DNA of 64,000 nucleotides, taken from NCBI RefSeq assembly GCF_040359615.1, contig NZ_CP132942.1, positions 5,022,001 through 5,086,000 on the forward strand, written 5' to 3'. Shown piece after piece: positions 27,489 through 36,457 of the stretch. This DNA comes from Tunturibacter psychrotolerans. Its GTDB lineage: Bacteria; Acidobacteriota; Terriglobia; Terriglobales; Acidobacteriaceae. The notes below the pieces were generated by a model. That model was not told where the DNA came from and made no database searches. It saw only the letters and a list, made by a program, of their open reading frames with translations. Position numbers and translations under genes: made by a program. Within the stretch, counting starts at the first letter, position 1. Each line of letters opens with the position of its first letter.

Positions 27489-27749
27489 ATGTTCATCATT
27501 TGGTGGATCATCGTAGGCCTCATCGCTGGCTTCCTCACCGGCAAGCTCATGAAGGGCAGCGGTTACGGCGCAATCGGAGATATAGTCATCGGCATCATTG
27601 GAGCCGTCGTTGGCGGCTTTATCATGCAGAAACTTGGCTTTGCCGGTTCCGGTGGCCTCATCTACACCGTCATCGTAGCCATCATCGGAGCAGTCCTTCT
27701 TACCTTGCTCCTGCGCCTGGTAACCGGAAACAAAGCTCGAAACCTCTAA
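27489..27749 (+). CDS. GlsB/YeaQ/YmgE stress-response membrane protein
   Basis: This 86-residue small membrane protein has three hydrophobic helices and conserved Gly patterns: WWIIVGLIAGFLTGKLMKG, GDIVIGIIGAVVGGFIM, and a third TM segment. It matches the transglycosylase-associated (GlsB/YmgE) family, often induced by stress; the molecular role is unclear. AAGGAG is 7-8 nt before the ATG. A family A hairpin follows the stop. Confidence 0.88.
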   Translation: MFIIWWIIVGLIAGFLTGKLMKGSGYGAIGDIVIGIIGAVVGGFIMQKLGFAGSGGLIYTVIVAIIGAVLLTLLLRLVTGNKARNL

Positions 27750-27793
27750 CTCCAGCCGCACTGACTGGCGAAGACGCCTGGCATTCTACCGCC

Positions 27794-27820
27794 CCCACAT
27801 CTCAATGTCGGAGATGTGGG
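27794..27820 (+). repeat. Family A repeat, copy 5 (hairpin 1 only)
   Basis: CCCACATCTC (27794-27803) pairs perfectly with GAGATGTGGG (27811-27820) across 7 nt. The second GNRA-type hairpin is not recognisable here. It starts 45 nt after the GlsB gene. Confidence 0.6.
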
Positions 27821-27903
27821 CACCTGCGCTTGGAGCCCAAACCGTTCCCTCTCCCCCAAAGGATGTATCGCCCAAACCCAGTACGCGGTATGAAGCTAAT
27901 CCC

Positions 27904-28428
27904 ATGAGCTTCTATAAAGGCATGTTCCTGGCGATCTTTACCTGCCTCGCCACATATTCCCGCGCACAAGACTGCCTGAGTAATCTGCCCCAGTCTGTCA
28001 GGTCGGCCGTCGAGCAGGACAACTGGACGATCGTGCAACCGCAGGATCTCTCAGGCAACGATCCTCAAGTCTTCAGGGTCAATCATCCAGGCGAATGCCC
28101 GGGAGTAACTGCTGGAAACTTCTACCCCAAAGGAAAGTCGTCGTTTCTAGTGGCGACGATCCAGCGGGACGATCAGAAAAACCCGATTGAGAAACTCACC
28201 CTCGTTTTCTTCAAAAAAGATCTTCCCGTCACCGCAGTCGTCGTCCCTCCCACACAGGTCGCAGACCCCTTCGTCGTCTGGAAACTCCGGCCCGGTCACT
28301 ACCAGGACCTATACGGCACCAAAACCACGATCTCCCGAGAGTCCTTCGTTTACGAAAAACTCGTAGGCCCTGCAAAGCAGTTCTACTACGATGGCACCCA
28401 CCTGAAATCCTTTGTGATCTCGAGATAG
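27904..28428 (+). CDS. Secreted protein of unknown function
   Basis: The 174-residue protein has a signal peptide (LAIFTCLATYSRA before QDC). Two Cys (AQDC, GECPG) could form a disulfide. The body is beta-rich with no recognised domain. The ATG at 27904 is chosen for the signal peptide; the longer open frame would run through the family A hairpin. It ends 25 nt from the convergent neighbouring gene. Confidence 0.6.
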   Translation: MSFYKGMFLAIFTCLATYSRAQDCLSNLPQSVRSAVEQDNWTIVQPQDLSGNDPQVFRVNHPGECPGVTAGNFYPKGKSSFLVATIQRDDQKNPIEKLTLVFFKKDLPVTAVVVPPTQVADPFVVWKLRPGHYQDLYGTKTTISRESFVYEKLVGPAKQFYYDGTHLKSFVISR

Positions 28429-28453
28429 CAATCATTCCTGCTTCCGAAAATTG

Positions 28454-29233
28454 TCAATGGACATGAGGCATGTCGTCATTCATCGAGAAGACATCCTTAA
28501 AGTCGCTCTCATAGGGGAAGACATGGATCATCCAGGTAAACATGTAGGGGTGAAAGATCCCACCCTCCGCCTCACAGGCCTCTTTCGTGTTGATGGAGCC
28601 GAACATGCCGAACTTCGGATGGGCGGATTGGTAGTCCTTCACCCGGTCTGCAGGAGCCTCGCAGAAGTTAGTATGCTCATGCCAGCGCGCGACACTGAGC
28701 GGAATGCGGTTGTTTAGGTCCTCTTCGGTTGCGTTTGGCCGCGCCGTATACATCACGCCCTCTAGTTTGTACTGCTGATAAGGAGTTCTACGGTAAAGCA
28801 GCGAGGTTGGCTTGGTTGGGTCGAAGCGGAGGTCAGCATCCCGAGCATTGGCCTCTTTATTGAAGTGATACTGCGGCTGTTCGAGCTTCGGGTTCGCGAT
28901 CACATATCCATCGGCTAGAGCCTTTCGATAGTCTTTGTAACGCTCCATGGTCGCCTTGGCTTCGGCCACTATTTCTTTCGCCCTCGCCTCATCGCCCGGC
29001 TGCTTCGGCCGCACCGGAGTAATGGTCATGTGACCGGCCATGGCAGCCATACTCGGACCCATATTTTTCATATCAGCCATATCGTTCATGTTGCCTTTGC
29101 CGCCACTACTCATGTTCATTCCGGCCATGCTGTCCTTCTGCTGGTCCTGTTGCGATGCGTGTCCCGGCAATACGGTCAGTAATACCGCTTCGCAGACCAA
29201 TCCCGCCAAGATGATGCAACGAGTGTGAAACAT
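28454..29233 (-). CDS. Exported Met/His-rich protein of unknown function
   Basis: This 259-residue protein has a signal peptide at 1-26. A Met-rich linker follows (about 36-68, MAGMNMSS, MNDMADMKNMG, MAAMAGHM) of the kind that binds Cu(I) in periplasmic copper proteins. The remaining domain (about 75-259) is unrecognised, with ARWHEHTNFCE, ACEAEGGIFHPYMFTWMIHVFP and MNDDMPHVH rich in His, Cys and Met. A metal-related role is inferred from composition only. The nearest same-strand gene upstream, 365 nt away, is yceI-like. Confidence 0.6.
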   Translation of the reverse strand: MFHTRCIILAGLVCEAVLLTVLPGHASQQDQQKDSMAGMNMSSGGKGNMNDMADMKNMGPSMAAMAGHMTITPVRPKQPGDEARAKEIVAEAKATMERYKDYRKALADGYVIANPKLEQPQYHFNKEANARDADLRFDPTKPTSLLYRRTPYQQYKLEGVMYTARPNATEEDLNNRIPLSVARWHEHTNFCEAPADRVKDYQSAHPKFGMFGSINTKEACEAEGGIFHPYMFTWMIHVFPYESDFKDVFSMNDDMPHVH

Positions 29234-29598
29234 CTCCGCCCCGTTCGTGGCTACCGAAACAGCCTCGACACCATTGATTCACCATTCAACCTCGGGTACC
29301 AGATCCACCTCGGCGACGTTTGACATAGCCACTGCAACGTCAAAAAACCGTTGCTACTCCCATGGTTCCCAAAACCATATTCGAAAAGTCACAAAAGGTC
29401 CGCAAAGACGTGACGAGTTTGTGCGCGACGAAGTCTCGAAGATGAGTATCGATCCTCTCGCGGCGCGGTCTCGCCAGCCCCACTGTTTGGGGAGGCAAAC
29501 GGTATTGGCTAAACCTGGGTTTCATCTGAATTCAGAGGAAGAATTTGCCTGCGGCTTTAGCCATCGACAGCAATGCACGGAAAATTAGCGACAAACGC
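29234..29598. other. Intergenic, nothing recognised
   Basis: This spacer of about 365 bases lies between two minus-strand genes. Short frames on both strands have no SD or family resemblance; no terminator or repeat was recognised. Confidence 0.5.
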
Positions 29599-30180
29599 TT
29601 ATTCTTTGTAGACCAGCCGGGGCCCGCTAACCTGCTGTACTTTCAGATCCACATCGACCTCAACGCGGTCGGCGATCTTCACAAACGGGATCCCGCTCGT
29701 CATGCCATAATCCTTGCGATCGAACGCCATTGCACCTTTGATAACGCCCGCGCCAGTGCCCTTGCCCGTAACCGTCAGTTTCAACGTCTCAGGTCGGGAG
29801 ACACCCCGAATGGAGAAATTCCCCATGATGTCAAAAGAGTTCGGGCTAGTCTGCACGACCTTCGTTGACCGGAATTCGATCGTCGGATCCTGCTCGACGT
29901 TGAAAAAATCCTTACTCTTCAGCTTGCCGTCCTTTACACCGCTTCCAGTGTTCACTGTAGCTGCGGCAATCTTGATATCCAGAACAGCTGTCGTTACATC
30001 CGAAGAGCTAAACGTCAGACTGGCATCCCACTTGTCGAATTTTCCGACGAGAGCGACTGAGGCCTTAACATAAAATTTGATCGCACTGCCCTCTGGAGTC
30101 GTTTTGAAGACAGGAACCTGTGCCCGGCTTGGCAACGGCAGCAAGACGATTGCTGCAAGACTGAGAATAGATAGTCGCAT
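29599..30180 (-). CDS. YceI family periplasmic protein
   Basis: The 193-residue exported protein (signal peptide 1-20, ending PSRA) has the YceI lipocalin-like barrel pattern: GSAIKFYVKASVALVGKFDKWDASLTF in pieces, KSKDFFNVEQDPTIEFRST, and GNFSIRGVSRPETLKLTV. YceI proteins bind isoprenoid-type lipids; the ligand here is unknown. It lies 114 nt downstream of the CRTAC1 gene on the same strand and could be read through from that cluster, but this is unproven. Confidence 0.85.
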   Translation of the reverse strand: MRLSILSLAAIVLLPLPSRAQVPVFKTTPEGSAIKFYVKASVALVGKFDKWDASLTFSSSDVTTAVLDIKIAAATVNTGSGVKDGKLKSKDFFNVEQDPTIEFRSTKVVQTSPNSFDIMGNFSIRGVSRPETLKLTVTGKGTGAGVIKGAMAFDRKDYGMTSGIPFVKIADRVEVDVDLKVQQVSGPRLVYKE

Positions 30181-30294
30181 GGAGCTTGAGTTTGAACGTT
30201 CCCCGCTACGGTGTCAACAGAAGAGGTAACCAAACGAGCTACGATTCCTTCGATACTAAGTCAAATTTCGCGCTATAGAGGCGAATCAAGGCGA

Positions 30295-32244
30295 CTAAGT
30301 TTTTCGTTTTCCAGCTTTGAGTGGGCCCGCTTTCAAGATCTTCCCACCTTCCTGAACGACATAGAGTTGGTTGACCTCAAGATCCTTCAGTACATCTACC
30401 TGCCCACTGAGCCACCTTATCTCCACCGAATCCACTTTTTTCGCCTGGTCCAGCCCGAAGTGCAGTCGCATATCGTTTTGCGAGAAATAACTTCCCCCGC
30501 TTCGTAGCTCGTCAACCTGTCTCGAAGGCTTAGCAGCATCAGGCGTTGTTACGGCAGTTACAATCACTCGGCTTCCTATCCCTGAACGATTAGACTTCAC
30601 TCCAACCAGTTTAATTTTGATCCAGTTTCTATTCAGGGTCGAGTCGCAACGCAAAAGCTGAGGCGCTGCATTTATGCAGTTGACCACGATGTCCAAATCC
30701 CCGTCGTTATCGTAGTCGCCAAACGCACAGCCGCGTGCAGGTACATCCTCCAGAATCCCAGGGCCGCCTTTATTCGTGACATCTTGAAAACGGCCGTTGC
30801 GCAAATTCCGATAAAGATACTTATGTTCCGCGTACTTTAGATCGGCCTTCGACTTGTCCACCTCAGGATAAACATGGCCATTCGACATCAGAATATCGAG
30901 CCACCCATCATTATCCATGTCAAAGAAGCCAACTCCCCACCCGAGGAGTCGTGTATTTTCCCCCAGACCACTTGGATAGGTATGGTCTTCGAACGTCGCA
31001 TCCCCCATGTTCGTGTAAAGCGAATCCGTGTCACCTGCAAAATTCGTCTTCACGATGTCAAGGTTGCCGCTATGGCTGTAATCTCCAATCGAAACGCCCA
31101 TCCCTGCCTGCGGTTTGGCCTCGGCCGACAATGCCGCTCCGGCTTCGATCGCGATATCGCGAAAGGTTCCGTCCTTTTGGTTCAGGTAGAGCGTGGCCGG
31201 TGCAGAATCATTCGCGACATAGATATCGGGCCAACCATCATTGTCCAGATCTGACGCTGCAACACTAAGCCCATAGGTTCCTACGGCAGTCCACATTCCG
31301 GACTTCTCGCTGACATCACTGAAGGTTCCATCGCCATTGTTGTGATAAAGAATGTTCCGGCCGCCAGGCAGACCCGGAGGGCCGCACGCCACAAGCATTC
31401 CCTTATAAGTACACGGACCGTCCTCCGGCAAGGGTGCGGTCTTCAAGTCGAAATCGACATAATTGGCAACAAATAGATCGAGGTGTCCATCACGGTTGTA
31501 GTCGACAAACGTACATCCTGTATTCCAGCGCACCTTCGGTCCAGGCTGAATAAGACCCGCCTGTTGTGTCACGTCGGAAAAGGTTCCGTTGCCGTTATTG
31601 CGATACAGGGCGTTCTGCCCGTAGTACGTCACAAACAAATCATCATTACCGTCGTTGTTATAGTCACCAACGCAGCAGGCTTGCCCCCAGCCCGTCTTAT
31701 GCTCCAGGCCGGAGCCGGCAGTTACGTCTGTGAACGTTCCATCTCGATTATTTTTGAACAGATGGCACCGGGGCTCCTGTCCCACAGGAAAACCCTCCAG
31801 GCGCCATCCGTTCACGAGGAACAGATCAAGCCAACCGTCATTGTCGTAGTCATAAAAAGCCAGCCCGCAGCCAGTAGTCTCCAATAGATACTTATTCTTT
31901 GCTTCCCCCCCATAGATGGTCTTAGTCGTAAGGCCAGCTTCCTTCGCGACATCAAGGAAACTCAATCCCAGCGGCGTGTCCTCTATTGGAGACTTCTGTC
32001 CGGGCGGCGGAGGTGCGGGCTTTGCATCGTAGCTGCGTTCCTGCGGGCCTATACCCTTGGCAGGTGGCGGAGTCTGCTGCTGCAGCGGCCAAGCCAGCGC
32101 CAGAATATCCGCGAACGGAAGCACCAGTGCGGTGCGGCTGAGAGATCGGATAAATTTACGACGGTTCAACTCAGTGAATTGTCTTTTCAAAATTCCCCTA
32201 GCCCCAACACCGGAGGTATATCGCAGGTTGATGTTTTCGGACAA
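30295..32244 (-). CDS. CRTAC1 family protein, Tat-exported (FG-GAP propeller + ASPIC/UnbV)
   Basis: This 649-residue protein carries a twin-arginine signal (NRRKFIRS, RR at 28-29) and a Pro-rich linker. Seven FG-GAP/VCBS blades follow, with Ca-binding DxDxDG loops (for example DYDNDGWLDLFLVNG, DYNNDGNDDLF, DMDNDGWLDIL). A C-terminal ASPIC/UnbV domain ends it (NRNWIKIKLVG, VDELRSGGSYFSQND, LHFGLDQ). One blade loop is degenerate (DYSHSGNLD). ASPIC/UnbV function is unknown. It is the last gene of the minus-strand cluster and a close paralog of the protein at 54761-56650. Tat export suggests folding or cofactor loading before transport. Confidence 0.88.
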   Translation of the reverse strand: MSENINLRYTSGVGARGILKRQFTELNRRKFIRSLSRTALVLPFADILALAWPLQQQTPPPAKGIGPQERSYDAKPAPPPPGQKSPIEDTPLGLSFLDVAKEAGLTTKTIYGGEAKNKYLLETTGCGLAFYDYDNDGWLDLFLVNGWRLEGFPVGQEPRCHLFKNNRDGTFTDVTAGSGLEHKTGWGQACCVGDYNNDGNDDLFVTYYGQNALYRNNGNGTFSDVTQQAGLIQPGPKVRWNTGCTFVDYNRDGHLDLFVANYVDFDLKTAPLPEDGPCTYKGMLVACGPPGLPGGRNILYHNNGDGTFSDVSEKSGMWTAVGTYGLSVAASDLDNDGWPDIYVANDSAPATLYLNQKDGTFRDIAIEAGAALSAEAKPQAGMGVSIGDYSHSGNLDIVKTNFAGDTDSLYTNMGDATFEDHTYPSGLGENTRLLGWGVGFFDMDNDGWLDILMSNGHVYPEVDKSKADLKYAEHKYLYRNLRNGRFQDVTNKGGPGILEDVPARGCAFGDYDNDGDLDIVVNCINAAPQLLRCDSTLNRNWIKIKLVGVKSNRSGIGSRVIVTAVTTPDAAKPSRQVDELRSGGSYFSQNDMRLHFGLDQAKKVDSVEIRWLSGQVDVLKDLEVNQLYVVQEGGKILKAGPLKAGKRKT

Positions 32245-32377
32245 CTCGCAAAAAGGCGCGCCTAAGTCGTCCCCTGTCAGCTGTGCGCTGAATTATAGCG
32301 AACCCTCAAAGACACTGTACACGGGCGCCTTTCTGCTACATCTGGCGCTTGCTTCGCATTGGATGTTCCGCTCAAAA

Positions 32378-34156
32378 CTAGGGAGTTCCGGTTGTCTTCA
32401 AAGCCTGAGCCTTGTGGCGCTCCGCAGCTGCCTCCGCGGTCTTGCCCTGCTTTTCCAGCGCTGCTGCAAGGCCGAGATGCGCCTCCACATAGTTCGGGTC
32501 ATAACTCAATGCATCATGAAATTGCGTGATGGACCCTTCTACATCGCCACCGCGCAGCGCAGAGTTCCCGGCATTGGTAGCGACCTCCGCACGCTGACGG
32601 TTCATATTGCCCCGCATAAGCTCGGCAGCTTTCTTTCGTTCTGCAGCTGCCTCGCCGGGCTGATTCTGTTTCGTCAACACTGTTGCGAGCGTCAGATGCG
32701 GGTCAGGCTGATTAGGGAGTTGACGGATAGCCTCATACAGCGCCGAAGTAGCTTCAGGCAGCTTGTTCAGTTTCTCGTATACGCTCCCCAGCGTCGCCCA
32801 TCCATCTCCGTTCTCAGGACGAAGCTTCAGGGAAATATTCATCTCACGCGCCGCATCCTCATACCGTCCCGTCTGCAGGTTCAGGACGCCAAGGAGATAG
32901 GGAGCCTCGGCCGCCGACGGGTCAAGCCTCTGGGCCGTCTCTAACTCTGGTATAGCGCCCGCCGCATCATCCTGCATCTTGAGCGCAAGGCCGAGGTCAT
33001 AATGCAGCTGAGGCGCATCTGGCGCCAGCTTGAGTGCCTGATGCAGTTCCGCCACTGCGTCGCCAAATTGACTCAACTGCACATAAGCGGCTGCAAGATT
33101 CTGATGCGCCGTCACGCTCTCCGGGGCCAGAGCAATGGAGCGTTGCAGCACTGGGACCGCATCTTTAGCCTGTTGTGCCTGACTGAGCGCCATTCCAAGA
33201 TTCGTCATAGCTTCAGCGTTGCTCGGTTCGGCGGCTACTACTTCCTTCAATAATGCAATCGCTTCTTGCACTTGGTTCGATCGTTGCAATGCGAGAGCGA
33301 GTTGATACGATGCCTGGATCGACCCTGGCTCCAGCTGCAACACATGTTCGAAGATCGGAATCGCCTGCTCGTCCTTTCCATCCGCCACAAGCGTTTTACC
33401 GAGCTCCAACCCGATCGTCGCATTCCGTGGAGCTATTCGTGCTGCTTCCATCATTTCCGGCATCGCGTCCCCTTCTCCTCGGGCCCGCATCGCCAAACCA
33501 AGATGTAAATGTGCGGCTGCTAAATCCGGATTCAAGTGAATCGCGGTCGCAAACTCCTCTTGTGCATGACTCCATTCCTTCTCCTGCGCATAAAGCGATC
33601 CCAGCTCATCATGCAACTCTGCATTCTGCGAATCTGTCGCGAGCGCAGCTTTCATCTTCGCTATTGCCGAACCGAGCTGTCGATTCGCCGCAAGCGAGCG
33701 AGCGTACCCTTCCAGCACATAAGAAGGAAGTGCATACTTCTGTAAGCGTGAGTCCGCCTCCAGTTTTGAGAACAAAACTACTGCCTTCTCGGACGCACCA
33801 ATCTGTTCATAAGCCATCGCGAGGTTCATCTGCGCGGTGCTGTCAGTGCTCTTGATCGCGAGCGCTCTTTCAAGTTCGCGAATACCTTCCTTCACATGTC
33901 CGCGATTTACCAGCACTGCACCAAGCGCGCTATGTCCCTGCTCAGCTTGAGGAGCCAACTGCACCACCTGCTCAAAGTCAGCCTGCGCCGCGCTCAGATC
34001 TTTCTGAGCCAAAGCGGCCTGCCCCGCACGATACGCCGCATCTGCTTTTCTTAATGCAGCCGAAGGTTCTTGCGAGGATCCAAAGGTCGAAAGAGCGATC
34101 GAACCAATCAATATCGCCTTCAAAGCAGAGAACCCGTTTTGCGGAAGTTTATCCAT
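32378..34156 (-). CDS. Exported TPR-repeat protein
   Basis: This 592-residue protein has an N-terminal signal/anchor (about 10-30) followed by about fifteen consecutive TPR units to the C-terminus (GHSALGAVLVNRGHVKEGIRELERAL, LHYDLGLALKMQDDAAGAIPELETA and similar). Such solenoids bind partner proteins. It is paralogous along its length to the protein at 52778-54604, for example in the RPENGDGWATLGSVYEKL and QPDPHLTLATVLTKQNQPGEAAAERKKAAEL segments. In both places the next gene downstream, or the next but one transcript unit, is a CRTAC1 gene, which suggests a TPR-CRTAC1 partnership. Confidence 0.85.
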   Translation of the reverse strand: MDKLPQNGFSALKAILIGSIALSTFGSSQEPSAALRKADAAYRAGQAALAQKDLSAAQADFEQVVQLAPQAEQGHSALGAVLVNRGHVKEGIRELERALAIKSTDSTAQMNLAMAYEQIGASEKAVVLFSKLEADSRLQKYALPSYVLEGYARSLAANRQLGSAIAKMKAALATDSQNAELHDELGSLYAQEKEWSHAQEEFATAIHLNPDLAAAHLHLGLAMRARGEGDAMPEMMEAARIAPRNATIGLELGKTLVADGKDEQAIPIFEHVLQLEPGSIQASYQLALALQRSNQVQEAIALLKEVVAAEPSNAEAMTNLGMALSQAQQAKDAVPVLQRSIALAPESVTAHQNLAAAYVQLSQFGDAVAELHQALKLAPDAPQLHYDLGLALKMQDDAAGAIPELETAQRLDPSAAEAPYLLGVLNLQTGRYEDAAREMNISLKLRPENGDGWATLGSVYEKLNKLPEATSALYEAIRQLPNQPDPHLTLATVLTKQNQPGEAAAERKKAAELMRGNMNRQRAEVATNAGNSALRGGDVEGSITQFHDALSYDPNYVEAHLGLAAALEKQGKTAEAAAERHKAQALKTTGTP

Positions 34157-34246
34157 TGATTTGCGGCGAACTCAGATCCTGTCTCTCACGAAAGAAGATC
34201 GCTACCTAACTAGGTCTAACGGCGGTGGAGAATAACGGCGCAACAA

Positions 34247-36457
34247 TCAGAGACGCGCCAGGTTTGCCCGAGCCGCCGCATGTTGAGGATCCAACATCAG
34301 AGCGTGCTCGAAGTCTTTGCGGGCCAACACAGCTTCCCCATTGCGAGCGTGCAATACACCTAGATTATTCCAATCATCTGCATTCTTTGGCTCCATTCTA
34401 ATGGCAGCATTCTGTTCACTAATTGCGTCGCGCAGTTGTCCCATCTGCGAATAGAGCTGGGCAAGCTGCCGATGCGGCACCGCTTCTTTAGGCCGCAGAG
34501 TCTGAACCGCCTTGAACTGATCCAGAGCGTCCGCGAGCCTTCCGGACTGAGCATAAATGTTCCCTAGTAACTGATGCGCATCAGCATCGTCCCGCAGCTT
34601 CAGAGCGCGCTCTAATAACCCCGCCGCGCTGGGCAACTCGTTGTTATCCGCTTCAATGCCGGCCAGGTTATACAGCGCATCGAAGTTCGGCGCAATAGCG
34701 ATCGCCGCTTCAAACTCCTGCCGCGCCTCTGCAGTCCGGGCAACTGTAACGAGCACCCCCCCCAGCTCATTGTGTGCAACAGCATCATTTGGATTCTCCG
34801 CCAACAAGCGACGATATTCCTGTTCAGCCGCCACATAGTTCTCGTGTTTGGCCTCAAGATGCGCGAGGTCGAAGCGTGCATCCGCACTCTGAGGGTCGAT
34901 AGTCAACGCCCTGTCGTACTCCCCCCGTGCCTGCTGCCAGTCTCCGGTGCCGTCGAGCGCCGTTCCAAGGGCAATCAGACTTCGGACATCTGTCGGTGTC
35001 ACAGTTAGAATTCGGCGATAGAGGTCGACAGCAGGCCTATAATCGCCTGAGATCATGTCTGCAGAAGCAAGATTGTAAAGCGCAGTATGATCCTTGGGGT
35101 CTTTCCGCAGATTGTTCTGCATCCATGCCTGCTCGAGAAGAACCCTGGGATCTTCCTCGGTATGTGGCAGAGGTCGCGGCAGAACCTGAAGCCACAGATG
35201 GCCCATCTCGTCGACAGAGCGGTTCCCGCCCTTCACCCGTATAGGCGGATCGTTTGGGTTGCGAACATTGCCCTTCGAATTATCGTAGGTATAGCGCATG
35301 TGCAGGACCGTATTTTTCGGCAGAAATACCGGCAATTTAAAACGGTAGACTGACTGCCGATCGATATCCCAATCTCGAATAAGGACCAGCCATTTCTTTT
35401 CTCCATCGGGCAGTATGGCGTAACCCTCCAGTCTCTTTCCAAGATAATGGGCATGCGGATAGACGCCCAGTACATCGACGTCGACAGGAAGCTTGAGCTC
35501 ATCTTCGATGACAAACGCCTCATCTCCAGCAGGGATATCAATAGCGCCGTCGTGCTCCAACTGCAAAAGCATAGGATGTGCCGTAGCAGGCTTGTCCGCA
35601 AAATAGAGACCAACCGTGGCTTGCAAAGTCTCTATCTTGCCAGTGGGCTTAAGATGCATATTCAGAATCAGGTCATTACCTGGATCAAGCCGCCAGGGCA
35701 TACCGCTCGGCTCGACAAGAGCCGGAGAGTCCGGCTTCCAAAAGAGAAAGTGACTATCGGGATCGAAAGAGTCGCCAGAATCGACCGTGAGCTCCATACC
35801 AGGAACTCCTTCCTTCCAGTCGTCCGGATGTTGACGACGCAACGAGGCAGTGCGATCGATCAGCATATTCGCGTGATGCACCACTTGTGCGGCGCCAGGC
35901 TTGATCTCCATCGCTCGAACATACTTGGTCTCCGTGATGGGCACAGGCAGAATAAAGTTGCGAAAGAGATCCGTTCCGGACGCGGGAACCTGCATGGGCG
36001 AAGTCACTTTCAAAACGAGATCGGGAGTCCCAAGTTGCCATTCCTCCGAAAAGACTGGTGCTTTCGGCGCCTCTCGGGAATCTCCCTCAGGCATACCACC
36101 CTCCACCCACTCCTTGAGCAAAGCGATATCCTCTGCAGAGAGTCGACGGCTATCGGCAAAATTACCGAAGCCTGGTTCGGGTAACCAGGGAGGCATGTAA
36201 CGGCTTTGAGTAACGGTCACAATCTGTGTTCCCCATCGCTTCGCATCGGTATAGGAAAGCAGACTGAAAGGGCCAGAGCCGCCAGGATGATGGCAGCTGC
36301 TGCATTGCTTATATAAGATGGGCGCAACTTGCCGGCTAAAAGTAATCGGTGTCGTCGCAGCCTGAACACGGACAGAGGTCGGCTTTGCCCAAAGCGCAAG
36401 AAATATACCCGCACATAGGAGTGCCGCCGAAGACTGTTTCGCGCCAGGGAAGGTCAT
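34247..36457 (-). CDS. Cytochrome c / copper monooxygenase (PHM-like) / TPR fusion
   Basis: This is a 736-residue exported protein. A signal peptide spans about 1-33. A monoheme cytochrome-like domain has CSSCH at 52-56 and YMPPW near 87-91. A two-domain copper type II ascorbate-dependent monooxygenase (about 140-430) carries a full predicted ligand set: His194-His195 (VVHHANM) and His268 (NMHL) for one copper, and His335/His337 (YPHAHYLG) and Met418 (DEMGH) for the other. About seven TPRs follow (450-736). The PHM family hydroxylates C-H bonds using two separate copper sites; the substrate here is unknown. The heme may deliver electrons. The ATG overlaps the redoxin stop as ATGA. Confidence 0.85.
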   Translation of the reverse strand: MTFPGAKQSSAALLCAGIFLALWAKPTSVRVQAATTPITFSRQVAPILYKQCSSCHHPGGSGPFSLLSYTDAKRWGTQIVTVTQSRYMPPWLPEPGFGNFADSRRLSAEDIALLKEWVEGGMPEGDSREAPKAPVFSEEWQLGTPDLVLKVTSPMQVPASGTDLFRNFILPVPITETKYVRAMEIKPGAAQVVHHANMLIDRTASLRRQHPDDWKEGVPGMELTVDSGDSFDPDSHFLFWKPDSPALVEPSGMPWRLDPGNDLILNMHLKPTGKIETLQATVGLYFADKPATAHPMLLQLEHDGAIDIPAGDEAFVIEDELKLPVDVDVLGVYPHAHYLGKRLEGYAILPDGEKKWLVLIRDWDIDRQSVYRFKLPVFLPKNTVLHMRYTYDNSKGNVRNPNDPPIRVKGGNRSVDEMGHLWLQVLPRPLPHTEEDPRVLLEQAWMQNNLRKDPKDHTALYNLASADMISGDYRPAVDLYRRILTVTPTDVRSLIALGTALDGTGDWQQARGEYDRALTIDPQSADARFDLAHLEAKHENYVAAEQEYRRLLAENPNDAVAHNELGGVLVTVARTAEARQEFEAAIAIAPNFDALYNLAGIEADNNELPSAAGLLERALKLRDDADAHQLLGNIYAQSGRLADALDQFKAVQTLRPKEAVPHRQLAQLYSQMGQLRDAISEQNAAIRMEPKNADDWNNLGVLHARNGEAVLARKDFEHALMLDPQHAAARANLARL

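Noticed and set aside
34247..36457. Lytic polysaccharide monooxygenase (histidine-brace) identity for the copper enzyme
   Set aside because: The motif set (HH, NMH, HxH, DEM) is that of the PHM/DBH-type two-copper fold, and there is no N-terminal His after the signal peptide as LPMOs require.
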